A DNA stretch of 64,000 nucleotides from CBDBLK01 sp965215445 (GTDB lineage Bacteria > Bdellovibrionota > Bacteriovoracia > Bacteriovoracales > Bacteriovoracaceae), in contig CBDCDT010000002.1 in the NCBI GenBank assembly GCA_965215445.1, positions 1,116,001 through 1,180,000 on the forward strand, read 5' to 3'. Numbering within the stretch: the stretch's first letter is position 1; each line of letters begins with the position of its first letter. Shown in pieces: positions 51,492 through 61,042 of the stretch. The position numbers were made by a program, and so were the translations under genes. The notes under the pieces were generated by a model that made no database searches, was not told where the DNA came from, and was given only the letters and a program-made list of their open reading frames with translations.

Positions 51492-53210
51492 ATGCAAGGG
51501 AAAAAGTCGGTTGCCTCTCATAAGGGAACTTTTCGGGTGAGGGTCATCTTGATGGCGGTGTTCATCGCGGGAGTAAACGCCTGTGTATCCGATGATGGCA
51601 GGGAGGGTCGTCCCTTGATCGAAAAATTTGGTTCAAGTCGGGATAATTCAAATTCATCGGAGCAATGTACTCAAGTCTACGACCTGACCAATTATACTTG
51701 CCGCTCAAATTGCCCCACTGGAACTCACCTGGCAGATCAAGAAGAAAAGCAGCAGGCGATTGACGAACTCACCGCCGAATTTGAAAGCGGCAATATCGGC
51801 GAGGGACAATATCAGGAAATTTTGGGCCATATCAACGCCGCCTCAGGTGGGGTTTGCGTTCAGGGTTCGGGCATTTTGCGCCCTTCGGGTTCTGGGGCGG
51901 TTTCCGTTAATAGCGATTTTTGTGCTTGCAAGGCCGGCAAACCCGATATTGTCAATGACTGCCAGGCCTTCTGTGCTTCCAGAACTGATGCCAGCGCAAC
52001 TCTTTACGGTTCGGTCACTCTCGGAGTGGAAGTCTTGCTCAACAACGACTTGGGCAACCTTGAAAGGTGGTGTGCAGGTGAAATTACCGGCTCAGACCTG
52101 ACTGCTCCGGCGTGCTTTCTCGAAGTAAATGACGGAAGTTCGGTACAGCAACTATCTATGAATATCCCTCCCGGCAGCAACAGCTTTACCGTCAATATTG
52201 AAAGTTTAAATTATGAGACGACTTATGTCGCTACCATTGTAGAATCTCAGTCCGGCTCCAATGCCAGAAGTTCCAGTTTTCAAATCTACCGCAAAGAACC
52301 TCTGGAGGATTCGGTTCAGGGATTGCTTAAAATCATGTCCGTCAGTCAATACACCTGCATCACACGTTCGGCCTCCGAAAGTGAGGGAGTTATTCATTTT
52401 GAAGACAAAAAGCGCCTCCATTTTTATTTCGCCAGCAATGCCAAACCCCAGGCACTCCCCCGCAGTGTTAAAACCACTGTCTGTCACGACAGTGAATTGC
52501 ACGGAGAAGAGGATTCACCGCTATATCCGAGGTTTGAATTAATCCCTCAGCATTTTGCCCTTTGGGATCAGTCTGACAGTCGCTTTTCCGACCTCGACGG
52601 AGACGAGAAGCCCGACGTTAACAAACTCATTGAAAATCGCCTCAAGCGGGAGGCCGGAGTTATCCGCAGTGTTAACACCTTTACCTTGCTCAAATGGCCA
52701 AACATGCCCACCATAGAGGGCCTTAACCAGGTTGCCAATCCCAATATTGGTTTTTTTATGCATCCTTGGATTAAAACCGAAACGGGTGAGGCCTATTGTC
52801 CTGGTCAAGATGAATACAACGACAGCAATGACCCCATTTTTAAAATATTAAAAGAGTTAGTGGGAGTAGATACGGAAGGAATCTACTTCGCCGAAAGCGG
52901 GCCTATCGAACAGGCCTCGGGAAGCTACACGCGAGACGTCATCATCATGCGCGAAGGATTGCTCAAAAAAATTTGGTTTTATTACGAAGACAACCAACAC
53001 TTCATTCCCGACGATATTTCCGTTGCTTCCAAAACCATCCGCTTTTATTGGCCACCCGACATTGACGATCCTTACATCAGAAAATCGACCCAACAAATTT
53101 ATACCATTCGCCATTCCAGCGACATTGGAAAAGAAGGCGTTACCGAAGGACTCAACACTTCCTTGCGCCCGCCGGACAGGCGTTTTGGTTGTGTTCCAGC
53201 ATTGGATTAG
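51492..53210 (+). CDS. Large lipoprotein of unknown function
   Basis: The start at 51492 follows a GGGGA site and gives a signal with a cysteine after FIAGVNA. The next 150 residues are cysteine-rich (LTNYTCRSNCPTGTHLA, GGVCVQG, DFCACKAGKPDIVNDCQAFC), likely disulfide-bonded; a fibronectin-III-like beta segment follows, and a long C-terminal part has no match. This layout recurs in surface lipoproteins of predatory-type bacteria, by general likeness only. An upstream ATG at 51480 adds four residues. No close neighbour on the same strand. Confidence 0.55.
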   Translation: MQGKKSVASHKGTFRVRVILMAVFIAGVNACVSDDGREGRPLIEKFGSSRDNSNSSEQCTQVYDLTNYTCRSNCPTGTHLADQEEKQQAIDELTAEFESGNIGEGQYQEILGHINAASGGVCVQGSGILRPSGSGAVSVNSDFCACKAGKPDIVNDCQAFCASRTDASATLYGSVTLGVEVLLNNDLGNLERWCAGEITGSDLTAPACFLEVNDGSSVQQLSMNIPPGSNSFTVNIESLNYETTYVATIVESQSGSNARSSSFQIYRKEPLEDSVQGLLKIMSVSQYTCITRSASESEGVIHFEDKKRLHFYFASNAKPQALPRSVKTTVCHDSELHGEEDSPLYPRFELIPQHFALWDQSDSRFSDLDGDEKPDVNKLIENRLKREAGVIRSVNTFTLLKWPNMPTIEGLNQVANPNIGFFMHPWIKTETGEAYCPGQDEYNDSNDPIFKILKELVGVDTEGIYFAESGPIEQASGSYTRDVIIMREGLLKKIWFYYEDNQHFIPDDISVASKTIRFYWPPDIDDPYIRKSTQQIYTIRHSSDIGKEGVTEGLNTSLRPPDRRFGCVPALD

Positions 53211-53758
53211 TTAAAGAATGTCACTTTAAACGCCTCAACTCTCCACGCCGGGGCCAGTTCCGCATTCCAATAATGAATAAAAAATCCCAACTGGGCCGCT
53301 TTTACCAGAGCAATTCTGGCCAATTGCTGCTTGAATCGCGGCCAGAATTTCAGAGAGGGATTGCGCTTAATACTTCTTCGCCACAAAAAACTGACGACAA
53401 TGATAGCGATATTGATGATGGCAAATATAAGCAGGCGCTTTCGTTCTGTGGCCATTCTAAACAAGGCCGGAAGGGCCTTCTCATCCAGCAAGGCCCGAAC
53501 CACAAAGAGTTCTAGCTTGGGGTATTTATCAAACCAGTTCCCGATGATGGTTCCCTTGTAGGAATTTCTCAAATGTCTGACAACGTCTTTTTCCGGTTGT
53601 GTTCGCAAAAAGGCTAATGAGGATTTGGCCTTTTGTTTTGGAGCGGAAGGTTCTTCTATTTCTTCCAAAACTTCTTCATCCCCTGAAACGTCAGAGGATT
53701 CAGTCTGCCCATAAGCACCGAGAGGCAAAAGAAAAACCAAAAACAACCAATTTCTCAT
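53207..53758 (-). CDS. Membrane protein following secF
   Basis: A 183-residue protein with a signal peptide (LFLVFLLPLGAYG), an acidic linker, a soluble helical domain and one membrane helix (LIFAIINIAIIVVSFLW), ending in a basic tail. It begins eight bases after secF stops and is probably co-transcribed with secD-secF, which hints at a role in envelope export. No family recognised. Confidence 0.5.
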   Translation of the reverse strand: MRNWLFLVFLLPLGAYGQTESSDVSGDEEVLEEIEEPSAPKQKAKSSLAFLRTQPEKDVVRHLRNSYKGTIIGNWFDKYPKLELFVVRALLDEKALPALFRMATERKRLLIFAIINIAIIVVSFLWRRSIKRNPSLKFWPRFKQQLARIALVKAAQLGFFIHYWNAELAPAWRVEAFKVTFFN

Positions 53759-53766
53759 CTCTCGAA

Positions 53767-54663
53767 TCAGGCCTTTTTAAACCTGTCAAAAAAGAGGGTC
53801 ACCGGTGCGGCCACAAAAATAGAAGAATAAGTACCGATTAAAACGCCCAGTGAAATGGCCAGGAAAAAATCTCGGATGGCAAGGCCACCAAAGAAGAACA
53901 TGGTCATGGAAATAAAAAGTGTCGTTCCCGAAGTCAGGATTGTCCGAGATAAAGTTTCGTTGACGGCGGAATTAATGTGATCTTTTAACGTCCGTTCGGG
54001 ATATTTTTGATCGTGTTCACGAACCCGATCGTAGACAATCACCGTATCGTTGACCGAATAACCAATCACCGCCAAAAGAGCGGCCACAATTTGCAGAGTA
54101 AACTCCAGTTCGAGAAGAGAAAACAAACCCAGAATAATCACCACGTCGTGAAAAAGGGCGGCAATGGCACCTGGAGAATATTTAAAATCAAAGCGCAGGC
54201 CGATGTAGACCATAATCGCCAACAAGGCCCAAAGCATGGCCTGAATACCCGACAGCCTAAGCTCTGCGCCGGCGCGCGGGCCTACGATGTCCACTTTGCG
54301 AATATCAATTCCCTGGCCTGCGTAGTTTTCGGTCAAGGCATCTCTCAACGTTTGAGTCACCTGGCCCAAGTTATCTGCATCGCTGGGAACTTTGAGAAGG
54401 TACTCATTTTCTCCTTCTTCACCTATTCTTTGAACTGTGACCTGAAACCCTTTGTCGCGCAATGCCCCTCTCAATTGGTCAATCTGAATGGCCTGTCCAA
54501 ATTTAACCTGAACTTCGGCGCCTCCACTAAAATCGACCCCGTAGCGCATCTTGGTAAAAAGTCCCGTGAGTGCGGCCACCACCAAGATTGCAGAAATGAC
54601 CGAAGTCCAAGGAAACTGGCCGACAAAATTTAATCGAGTACCGGGTTTGATAATTTGAAACAT
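53767..54663 (-). CDS. secF: Protein translocase subunit SecF
   Basis: Works with SecD to pull exported proteins across the membrane using the proton gradient. The start at 54663 follows GAGAGGG; the earlier ATG would add 21 unrelated residues. Visible hallmarks: first membrane helix, GVDFSGGAEVQVKF, GPRAGAELRLSGI, and the last half with DTVIVYDRVRE and FFFGGLAIRDFFLAISLGVL. The length of 298 is typical. Sixteen bases follow secD. Confidence 0.93.
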   Translation of the reverse strand: MFQIIKPGTRLNFVGQFPWTSVISAILVVAALTGLFTKMRYGVDFSGGAEVQVKFGQAIQIDQLRGALRDKGFQVTVQRIGEEGENEYLLKVPSDADNLGQVTQTLRDALTENYAGQGIDIRKVDIVGPRAGAELRLSGIQAMLWALLAIMVYIGLRFDFKYSPGAIAALFHDVVIILGLFSLLELEFTLQIVAALLAVIGYSVNDTVIVYDRVREHDQKYPERTLKDHINSAVNETLSRTILTSGTTLFISMTMFFFGGLAIRDFFLAISLGVLIGTYSSIFVAAPVTLFFDRFKKA

Positions 54664-54679
54664 GGATTTTTTCCCTCTC

Positions 54680-56401
54680 TCAAATGCTGAGTTTCTGCCC
54701 TTCACTGGAATGCATATAAAACTCAAACAGCAGTTTGCCTACAAAATAGGAACTATAAACGGTGGCGACAATCCCCACTAAAAGTGTCACTGCAAAACCG
54801 CGAATTGGCCCTGTACCAAAGTTCAAAAGGCAAAATCCCGCCAGCGCAGTAGTGATATTGGCATCGAGAATCGTCCAAAAAGCGTGGGAAAAGCCCGATT
54901 CCACGGCCTTGTAATAACTCAGCCCCTTGCGCACTTCCTCTCGAATCCTCTCATAAATAATGATGTTGGCATCCACCGCCATACCGATGGTCAGCGCAAT
55001 GCCGGCAATGCCCGGCAAAGTAAGGGTCGCTTCAAAAGAAACCAGACAGGCAATTACGATGAGGATATTCAGGAACAAGGTGGTCACGGCGATTCCACCG
55101 GAGACTCGGTAATAAAATAAAATAAATAAAAACACCGCAAGCGCTCCCACCAGAGCAGCATAGCGGGCCATTTCAATGGAGTCGCGTCCCAGACTCGGGC
55201 CGACAACTCTTTGCTCTTCAAACTCCAGAGGAACCGGCAAAGCACCCGCCCGCAAAACCAGTGCCAAATCGCTGGCCTCACTCATAATCCTGTTAAAGGC
55301 CCCACCTCCCAGAGTAATCTGCGCGCGCCCCCCTCCAATTCTCTCGTTGATGTTGGGGGCCGAGTAGACGTTGCCATCCAGGACAATCGCCATGCGGCGG
55401 CCGACATTGTCTCCGGTAAGGCGTTCAAAAATTCTGGCACCTGCGGACTTAAATTCCAAACTGACGTAGGGCCGATTTTGTTGCGGATCGACCTGCACGC
55501 GGGCGTCCTGCAAGGCCTCGCCGTCCAATTCGGAATTGCTCTCTAAAACAAAGGGAAGCATATTATTGCCGGCACTACTTCCCTCGGTGGAATTTCTCTG
55601 AAAGGCGAGGACGTGGCCGTCGGGAAGGTCGTTTTCCAAAAATTCGTTCAGGCGTCTCAAGTAATCCGAAAAGCGCATACCTTTTTCAAAGCGAATGTCC
55701 GCTTCCTCCGCCTTTCTCAGCCAACCTTGAACCGTCACTTGGGAGACGGTATCGTTGGCCATTTGAAATTGCAGTTTGGCCGTTCTGCCGATCAATTCCT
55801 TGGCCCGTTCAATATCCCTAACACCGGGAAGTTGCACCACAATGCGGTCTTTGCCTTGAGAAAAGATTTCCGGTTCCGTCACCCCAAACTCGTCAATGCG
55901 GTTGCGGATGACTTCAATGGATTTGCCCACCGCCTGCTCTTCAATGCGGGTCTTGGTGGCGTTGGAAAGAGCGTAAGTGAGAATTTGCCCGGATTCGCCG
56001 GTCAAGCGCAAATGGCCGGGAAAAAAGTTGCGCACTTCATTCTTGACGCGCTCCGAATCTCCAGCACTAGGGGATTGAAGCGAAACGCGCGGGTCACCGA
56101 CCTCTACGACGGCGTGCTCTTCGGCCACTTTGGACAAAATTTCGAGTTCAATTCCGCGATCCTTAAGCAAATCCCGGATTCTCCTGCCGTAACCGCGAAC
56201 TTCGTCGGCGTAAACCTGATCGAAGTCAATCCCCAAAATCATGTAAAGGCCACCTTGAAGATCAAGGCCCAAATTAATTTTACTCTTGATGGGATAAGAG
56301 GAGTCTTGTTCGAGGTCAAAGACCGTGGGAATCACCATCATTGTGGAAATCAGGCCCACAAACCCTAATAATGCGAAACGCATCCACCAATTTTCTTTCA
56401 T
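54680..56401 (-). CDS. secD: Protein translocase subunit SecD
   Basis: Hallmarks: SKINLGLDLQGGLYMILG, VRNRIDEFGVTEPEI, RIVVQLPGVRDIERAKELIG, the P1 head region, RAGALPVPLEFEEQRVVGPSLG and IGMAVDANIIIYERIREE. The 573-residue length is normal. A good AGGAG site precedes the start, and the gene carries its own promoter since it is cut off from yajC by the neighbouring island. Confidence 0.95.
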   Translation of the reverse strand: MKENWWMRFALLGFVGLISTMMVIPTVFDLEQDSSYPIKSKINLGLDLQGGLYMILGIDFDQVYADEVRGYGRRIRDLLKDRGIELEILSKVAEEHAVVEVGDPRVSLQSPSAGDSERVKNEVRNFFPGHLRLTGESGQILTYALSNATKTRIEEQAVGKSIEVIRNRIDEFGVTEPEIFSQGKDRIVVQLPGVRDIERAKELIGRTAKLQFQMANDTVSQVTVQGWLRKAEEADIRFEKGMRFSDYLRRLNEFLENDLPDGHVLAFQRNSTEGSSAGNNMLPFVLESNSELDGEALQDARVQVDPQQNRPYVSLEFKSAGARIFERLTGDNVGRRMAIVLDGNVYSAPNINERIGGGRAQITLGGGAFNRIMSEASDLALVLRAGALPVPLEFEEQRVVGPSLGRDSIEMARYAALVGALAVFLFILFYYRVSGGIAVTTLFLNILIVIACLVSFEATLTLPGIAGIALTIGMAVDANIIIYERIREEVRKGLSYYKAVESGFSHAFWTILDANITTALAGFCLLNFGTGPIRGFAVTLLVGIVATVYSSYFVGKLLFEFYMHSSEGQKLSI

Positions 56402-56436
56402 GGGCGGAACTCCTTATGTAAAGCAACTAGAAGGGA

Positions 56437-56466
56437 ATTATAGAGTATTTTTAACAAATTCAGCAA
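56437..56466 (-). promoter_or_regulatory. Promoter of secD
   Basis: On the minus strand, TTGCTG (56461-56466) and a consensus TATAAT (56437-56442), 18 bases apart, about 35 bases before the start codon. It lets secD-secF be expressed independently of tgt-yajC. Confidence 0.6.
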
Positions 56467-56551
56467 TATATTTACGATTCATTCAAGTGCGGTGGGCCAT
56501 GTGTAAATAGTTTTTCTTTATCTGACCTAAAAAAGAGATGTAAAAAGTCAA

Positions 56552-58630
56552 TTATTTATTTTCTTTAATGTGTATGACTTCTTGTTTACCGTCTGGGAAA
56601 TAGCTATTTTTTCCAAGGCCCGAGATTTGATACTCGGTTCTATCATGTTTATTTTTTTTCCTGATAATTAGTTCTCTTTCGTGGAGTTTAGAGGCCCTCT
56701 TGCCGACAAGTTGGTAAGAGCAATCCAACTCCATTGCAACGTCTTTGGCAAACTGAGGCCGGTCTTCGTCATGTAATGTCTTTAAAATGCCCATTTCGGT
56801 TTCTGGAAGTAATAATTCTTTGTCGATTTTATTTATTTCTTTCTCATATTTTTTAGAAGAATTAATCAATTCACATTTACCAGATCGACATTCTGGACAT
56901 AACCAATTGTAAGCTTTAATGGCCTCCAATTTAGAAAAGTCGTGTGCCGCTTGACATGAATTACAAATTAATTCTTGGTTTTGTTGAATATATTCTTGAA
57001 CGGTTGGAGAAAAATCAAATATCCTTTTAGTAAAATAATCATGTTGGTCTGGTTCCCCAAAAACAATTCCAAACTTTTGGCATAATCCAAAATTGAAACA
57101 GTAGATAGAAACTTTTTTTTTGTCTCTATCCAAACACTCCTGTCTTTTGGTCAAAAAGAAGTTTAGTTCGAGTGTTAATAAAATCGGGTCAAGTTCCTGG
57201 TTGATATAAAAATGGCCCGAAGGAGCAAGACCTTGAGCATCATCCAGTTTTGCTATGTTTTTTGATTTTATAATGAATTTTTCCAACAGTTCTTTTAAAC
57301 TAAATATAGATGATTTTTCTTGAAATGATGTATGAATAAATTTTCTCATTTGGAAATATGATTCTATTTTTTCATTAAAATACCTCTCTGACGCCATATT
57401 GATTGATTTTGAATCAATTTTTTCCTGATGAAGCAGATTTGATTCATGGGCGAAATTTAGCAAATAACCCAGCATTCTAGGGTTGCCCATCGTCGCTTCA
57501 TACAACGTCTTCCATATATCATTAGTATCCTGTTCTTGGTCAACGAAAAAATATTCAATGGGTTGATCACAATAGTATTCAATCCTTTTACAAAGAAGTC
57601 TTTTGGTAAATTCGATACCCTTGGGTATTTCCCTTGAAGGGTTTCCGTTGGCATACAGTTTGTAGGAATCGAGATAAACCTCATCAATTTTGGTTTTGTC
57701 GATTTCTCCAAAGTATATTCTATTTGGATAGGCCGCAATTTTAAATTTTATAAATTCATCAGACCAGTTATTTAAGGGAGCAAGAAGTGTGTCAACAACA
57801 ATTTCCATGGCATCTTTTGGAAGTTCAGAAAAATCGTCTATAAAAACATATAAATTCCTGATACCGCCTTGATCCAATATTTCCTTTAGAGAATTTATAT
57901 ATTCTTTAATGTTAAAATACCGAATTAATACATCGGAGAAATTGATCTTTGTTTCTTTGGACATCCGAGAATCTCTTTCTCCATGGATTTTTGTTGTAGC
58001 ATGAGAGATTTCACCACCAAGACGAACATCTTTGCTTTTTGTGGATACTTCAGAAATGCGTTTGTTTTGAACACCAAGTATGCTTTGGAAATTATCGTCA
58101 TTGGCAGAGGCCAAAAGGTTATCCAGCTTTTCAAATAAATCTTTGTAAAATATGCTTTTGATTTTTGTAAAAAGACTTAAATCGAGTTCTCTTTTAAGTT
58201 GCTCCTTTATTTCTCGTATTAAATCGTGGATAAACTCTTTATAAAGAAGGATTTTTCTTAGTTGTTCCTCGTCAAATACATGCTTCGCGTTGGTAATTTT
58301 ACTTAGCAAAGAACTGTTAAATTGAGACTGAGAGGACTCAAATATTGTTTTAATATCAATATAACTGGATGTTTTATTTTTTTCCCCTAAAATTTGATAT
58401 TGTACTCTTTGAAAAATTGTTGACTTCCCAGTCCCTCTTCTCCCTATCAAAAATGTTGTATTTGGCTCCAACAATTTTTTAAGTATAAAATCGTTTGGAA
58501 GAGGATCAACATAAAGATTTTTGATAATGAGGTTTTTCTGGTCTACTAACTCGGCCCTTCTATACAGCTTAAGAGATTCTATGGCCTTTTGGAACGAATC
58601 TTGCGCTGCTGAATCAATTTCTTGCATCAT
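56552..58630 (-). CDS. P-loop ATPase with zinc ribbon and winged helix
   Basis: 692 residues: Walker A LIGRRGTGKSTIFQRV (residues 63-71), Walker B in NLYVFIDDFSELP, and an arginine-rich MGNPRMLGYL sensor-like segment. Near the C terminus are four cysteines in a zinc ribbon (ICNSCQ and LCPECRSGKC) and a winged helix (DVAMELDCSYQLVGKRASKLHE). The layout resembles ORC- or STAND-like switch ATPases in restriction and defence islands. No named family. It is the last gene of the methyltransferase operon, 139 bases after the nuclease-like gene. Confidence 0.6.
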   Translation of the reverse strand: MMQEIDSAAQDSFQKAIESLKLYRRAELVDQKNLIIKNLYVDPLPNDFILKKLLEPNTTFLIGRRGTGKSTIFQRVQYQILGEKNKTSSYIDIKTIFESSQSQFNSSLLSKITNAKHVFDEEQLRKILLYKEFIHDLIREIKEQLKRELDLSLFTKIKSIFYKDLFEKLDNLLASANDDNFQSILGVQNKRISEVSTKSKDVRLGGEISHATTKIHGERDSRMSKETKINFSDVLIRYFNIKEYINSLKEILDQGGIRNLYVFIDDFSELPKDAMEIVVDTLLAPLNNWSDEFIKFKIAAYPNRIYFGEIDKTKIDEVYLDSYKLYANGNPSREIPKGIEFTKRLLCKRIEYYCDQPIEYFFVDQEQDTNDIWKTLYEATMGNPRMLGYLLNFAHESNLLHQEKIDSKSINMASERYFNEKIESYFQMRKFIHTSFQEKSSIFSLKELLEKFIIKSKNIAKLDDAQGLAPSGHFYINQELDPILLTLELNFFLTKRQECLDRDKKKVSIYCFNFGLCQKFGIVFGEPDQHDYFTKRIFDFSPTVQEYIQQNQELICNSCQAAHDFSKLEAIKAYNWLCPECRSGKCELINSSKKYEKEINKIDKELLLPETEMGILKTLHDEDRPQFAKDVAMELDCSYQLVGKRASKLHERELIIRKKNKHDRTEYQISGLGKNSYFPDGKQEVIHIKENK

Positions 58631-58769
58631 CTTTTCCCACTGCCATCGAGATTGTTAAAATTTCCGAAATTTACCAAAAATTAAACGCTTATTCAACTAT
58701 CACAATTTTTATTATGATCGGGAGGGTGGAAATATCGCAGGGCGCAATATGCCTTGTCTGTAAATCCAA

Positions 58770-59648
58770 TTATTTACTGCAATTTTCGTAAGCGCATTTC
58801 AAAATTTTGAGGATATTGTCTTTTTCCTCTTGCAAGATTTTGAGATTTAAACTCATCTTGACCCCATAAGTTCTATGTCTGCGAATTTCTATATTGGATT
58901 CACTCATGTCTTCCTCTATCAATGAGACATTTTCTTCTCCTGTCTTTACTTTAATCAAGCACTTTTTTTGTCTTATACGAGGCTCTAACCAACAAAAATT
59001 TAATACTTTTGAAGACATTGCTATATGTGATCTATTGTATATGGGGTTTGTTTCCATGCTATTATTTTTGCAAAGACTTATTATTTCATCTACTACGGCT
59101 AAAGCGTCTTGATTGCACCTATCTTCCCAATAGTTTCTCGATGACCCTTCTTGTCTGTTTTCTTCTAGTTCATCGAAATTTTCCTGTTCGGATAAATCCA
59201 AAATTTTGATGAAATCTACTATCAATTTTCCCTCTACTTCCAACGAGTGAATTTTAATGGCAATAATGGGTATGCTTTTATTTAAAAGACTGATGACATT
59301 AAAAAATCTGTTGGTAATATCTTCGGCCACGATAACGGCCACATGGTTGTAGTTCGGATACCTTCTTCGTTCCAAATCCCAATACTCAATGGTTCTGATA
59401 ATATGGGATTCGTCCGTTTTTCCAAGCATGACTTCAACTTCATATAGCGTTTCATTGTCGTCGTCTTTAAGAAGAATATCCAACCTTCCCCCGCCCGCAG
59501 TTGGTTTTTCTCTCTGTATTGACTTTAAATCACCAAGACCCAGACAACCTGGATCATCAAAAATATATTCTTGCAGCCATTTTTCGTTGTATTGGCCGCT
59601 GCCTTTAAGTTTAAATGGTGTTGGCTTTACAATTTTTAATTTATCCAT
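58770..59648 (-). CDS. PD-(D/E)XK-like protein of an uncharacterised conserved family
   Basis: The core GGGRLDILLKDD (D57) followed by LYEVEVMLGKTDESHI (E70, with E72 where most nucleases have K) resembles a PD-(D/E)XK fold, then IRTIEYWDLERRRYP and VAVIVAEDITNRFFNV complete a pattern seen in many genomes as 'hypothetical'. The lysine-to-glutamate change leaves catalysis uncertain. It lies 11 bases after the methyltransferase gene, so is probably coupled to it. Confidence 0.6.
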   Translation of the reverse strand: MDKLKIVKPTPFKLKGSGQYNEKWLQEYIFDDPGCLGLGDLKSIQREKPTAGGGRLDILLKDDDNETLYEVEVMLGKTDESHIIRTIEYWDLERRRYPNYNHVAVIVAEDITNRFFNVISLLNKSIPIIAIKIHSLEVEGKLIVDFIKILDLSEQENFDELEENRQEGSSRNYWEDRCNQDALAVVDEIISLCKNNSMETNPIYNRSHIAMSSKVLNFCWLEPRIRQKKCLIKVKTGEENVSLIEEDMSESNIEIRRHRTYGVKMSLNLKILQEEKDNILKILKCAYENCSK

Positions 59649-59659
59649 TTATTACCCAT

Positions 59660-60907
59660 CTATGCAGCATCACGAATCAGGTCATCACTTGGAACCAAGT
59701 CAATTTGTAACCCTTCTTCGTTTGAAAGTCTGGCCACTTCTTCGTAAGCGCCTTTGCTAAAAGACTTGGCAATAATAATGCCTTTACCATTCCCATTCTT
59801 GACGTGCATATAAAATGAGCGAATAACTGGAGTTCCTACATTGGGAGATTTTTTAACTTGTATAGGTGTAGAGTCACACATTCGACCATCAACACCGCCA
59901 TCTCCAACTTGTTTTAAATTGGGAGTACCACCGAGCATTTCGACCATTTTCTTTTCCCATTCAAAAGGATTGAGACGGTCGATTTGTTTTGCCGATAGTT
60001 GACTAACTTGAACGACTTCAATTTCAAGTTTGTGTTCCTGGAGCATTCTTTGTTCAATTACCTTAATTGCATCTTTGGAAATATCGACACCTAACCATTT
60101 ACGACCTAGATTTTGGGCCGCAGAAACTGTCGTTCCACAACCACAAAAGAAGTCAGCAATAATACTATTTTTTTTTGTCGTTGACTCAATTATTCTTTCT
60201 AATAGGGTTAAGGGTTTTTGAGTAGGGTAACCCAATCTTTCTTTTGCCATTGAATTTAATGAGGGAATATCAACCCACCAATCATTACAATAAACACCAT
60301 CTTCTGGGTAATAAACTCTTTTTTTTCCAGCATCTATTCTTATGCGACACCTTTTCCCTTTTGAGTCTTTTTGTCGATAGTGACTGTCTAAATAATCTTG
60401 CGAAATAGGTATTTTGTAATTATTCCAAAAAAATTTTTTTGTTTTGGCATAAAAAAGAATTGTATCATGTTTTTTCACAAATCCCCTTTTAGATCTTCCG
60501 CTATTGGAATAACACCAAATAATTTCATTCACAAAATTTTTCTCTCCAAAAATCTTATCAAGTTCTACACGGGCATAATGACTGGAACGTTGATCTAAGT
60601 GAAGAAAAAAACTTCCAGTGTCTTTTAAAAGTCGATGACACTCACGAAGTCTTGGCACAAGCCAACGGATATAGCTTTGAACACCGCCGCCCCAGCTATC
60701 ATTAAAAGAAACTTCTTTTCCCCACGCTTTCGACTTGAAAACATTTTGTGCGCAAAAAGGCGGGTCAATATAGATAAGGTCGATTTTGCCACCTTCCAAG
60801 GAACGCATGATTTCCAAATTGTCACCTTGGAAGATTTGGTTTGCTTCGACTTTACGAGCGGCCTGCTTTTTTGCCTGTTTGATTTTGAATTGCAAAGTTT
60901 TGCCCAT
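59660..60907 (-). CDS. DNA methyltransferase fused to an Mrr-like nuclease domain
   Basis: A beta-class adenine-N6/cytosine-N4 methylase with the catalytic motif IYIDPPF (residues 48-51) ahead of the SAM motif ADFFCGCGTT (254-258). The last 110 residues form an Mrr_cat-like nuclease: EWEKKMVEMLGG, then GDGGVDG (335-341) and IQVKKS (350-352), giving the D and QxK active-site pattern. The two activities in one chain suggest a restriction-modification enzyme of type IIG/IIS-like or modification-directed kind. First gene of the operon; GTGGAG precedes the start. Confidence 0.78.
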   Translation of the reverse strand: MGKTLQFKIKQAKKQAARKVEANQIFQGDNLEIMRSLEGGKIDLIYIDPPFCAQNVFKSKAWGKEVSFNDSWGGGVQSYIRWLVPRLRECHRLLKDTGSFFLHLDQRSSHYARVELDKIFGEKNFVNEIIWCYSNSGRSKRGFVKKHDTILFYAKTKKFFWNNYKIPISQDYLDSHYRQKDSKGKRCRIRIDAGKKRVYYPEDGVYCNDWWVDIPSLNSMAKERLGYPTQKPLTLLERIIESTTKKNSIIADFFCGCGTTVSAAQNLGRKWLGVDISKDAIKVIEQRMLQEHKLEIEVVQVSQLSAKQIDRLNPFEWEKKMVEMLGGTPNLKQVGDGGVDGRMCDSTPIQVKKSPNVGTPVIRSFYMHVKNGNGKGIIIAKSFSKGAYEEVARLSNEEGLQIDLVPSDDLIRDAA

Positions 60908-61042
60908 AATAACTCCACTTTGCTTTTCGACTCAGAGCTTAAAAAGTTTAAAAAAAATTAACTCGTTGTATTATTTTTAAGGCATTGGAAAACCTTGCCT
61001 CTTTTTTGACAATTTAAATCAGAAATATTAAGACTCTAAGCG

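Noticed and set aside
54007..54633. Open frame on the plus strand opposite secF
   Set aside because: Antisense shadow of secF.
55613..56368. Open frame on the plus strand opposite secD
   Set aside because: Antisense shadow of secD.
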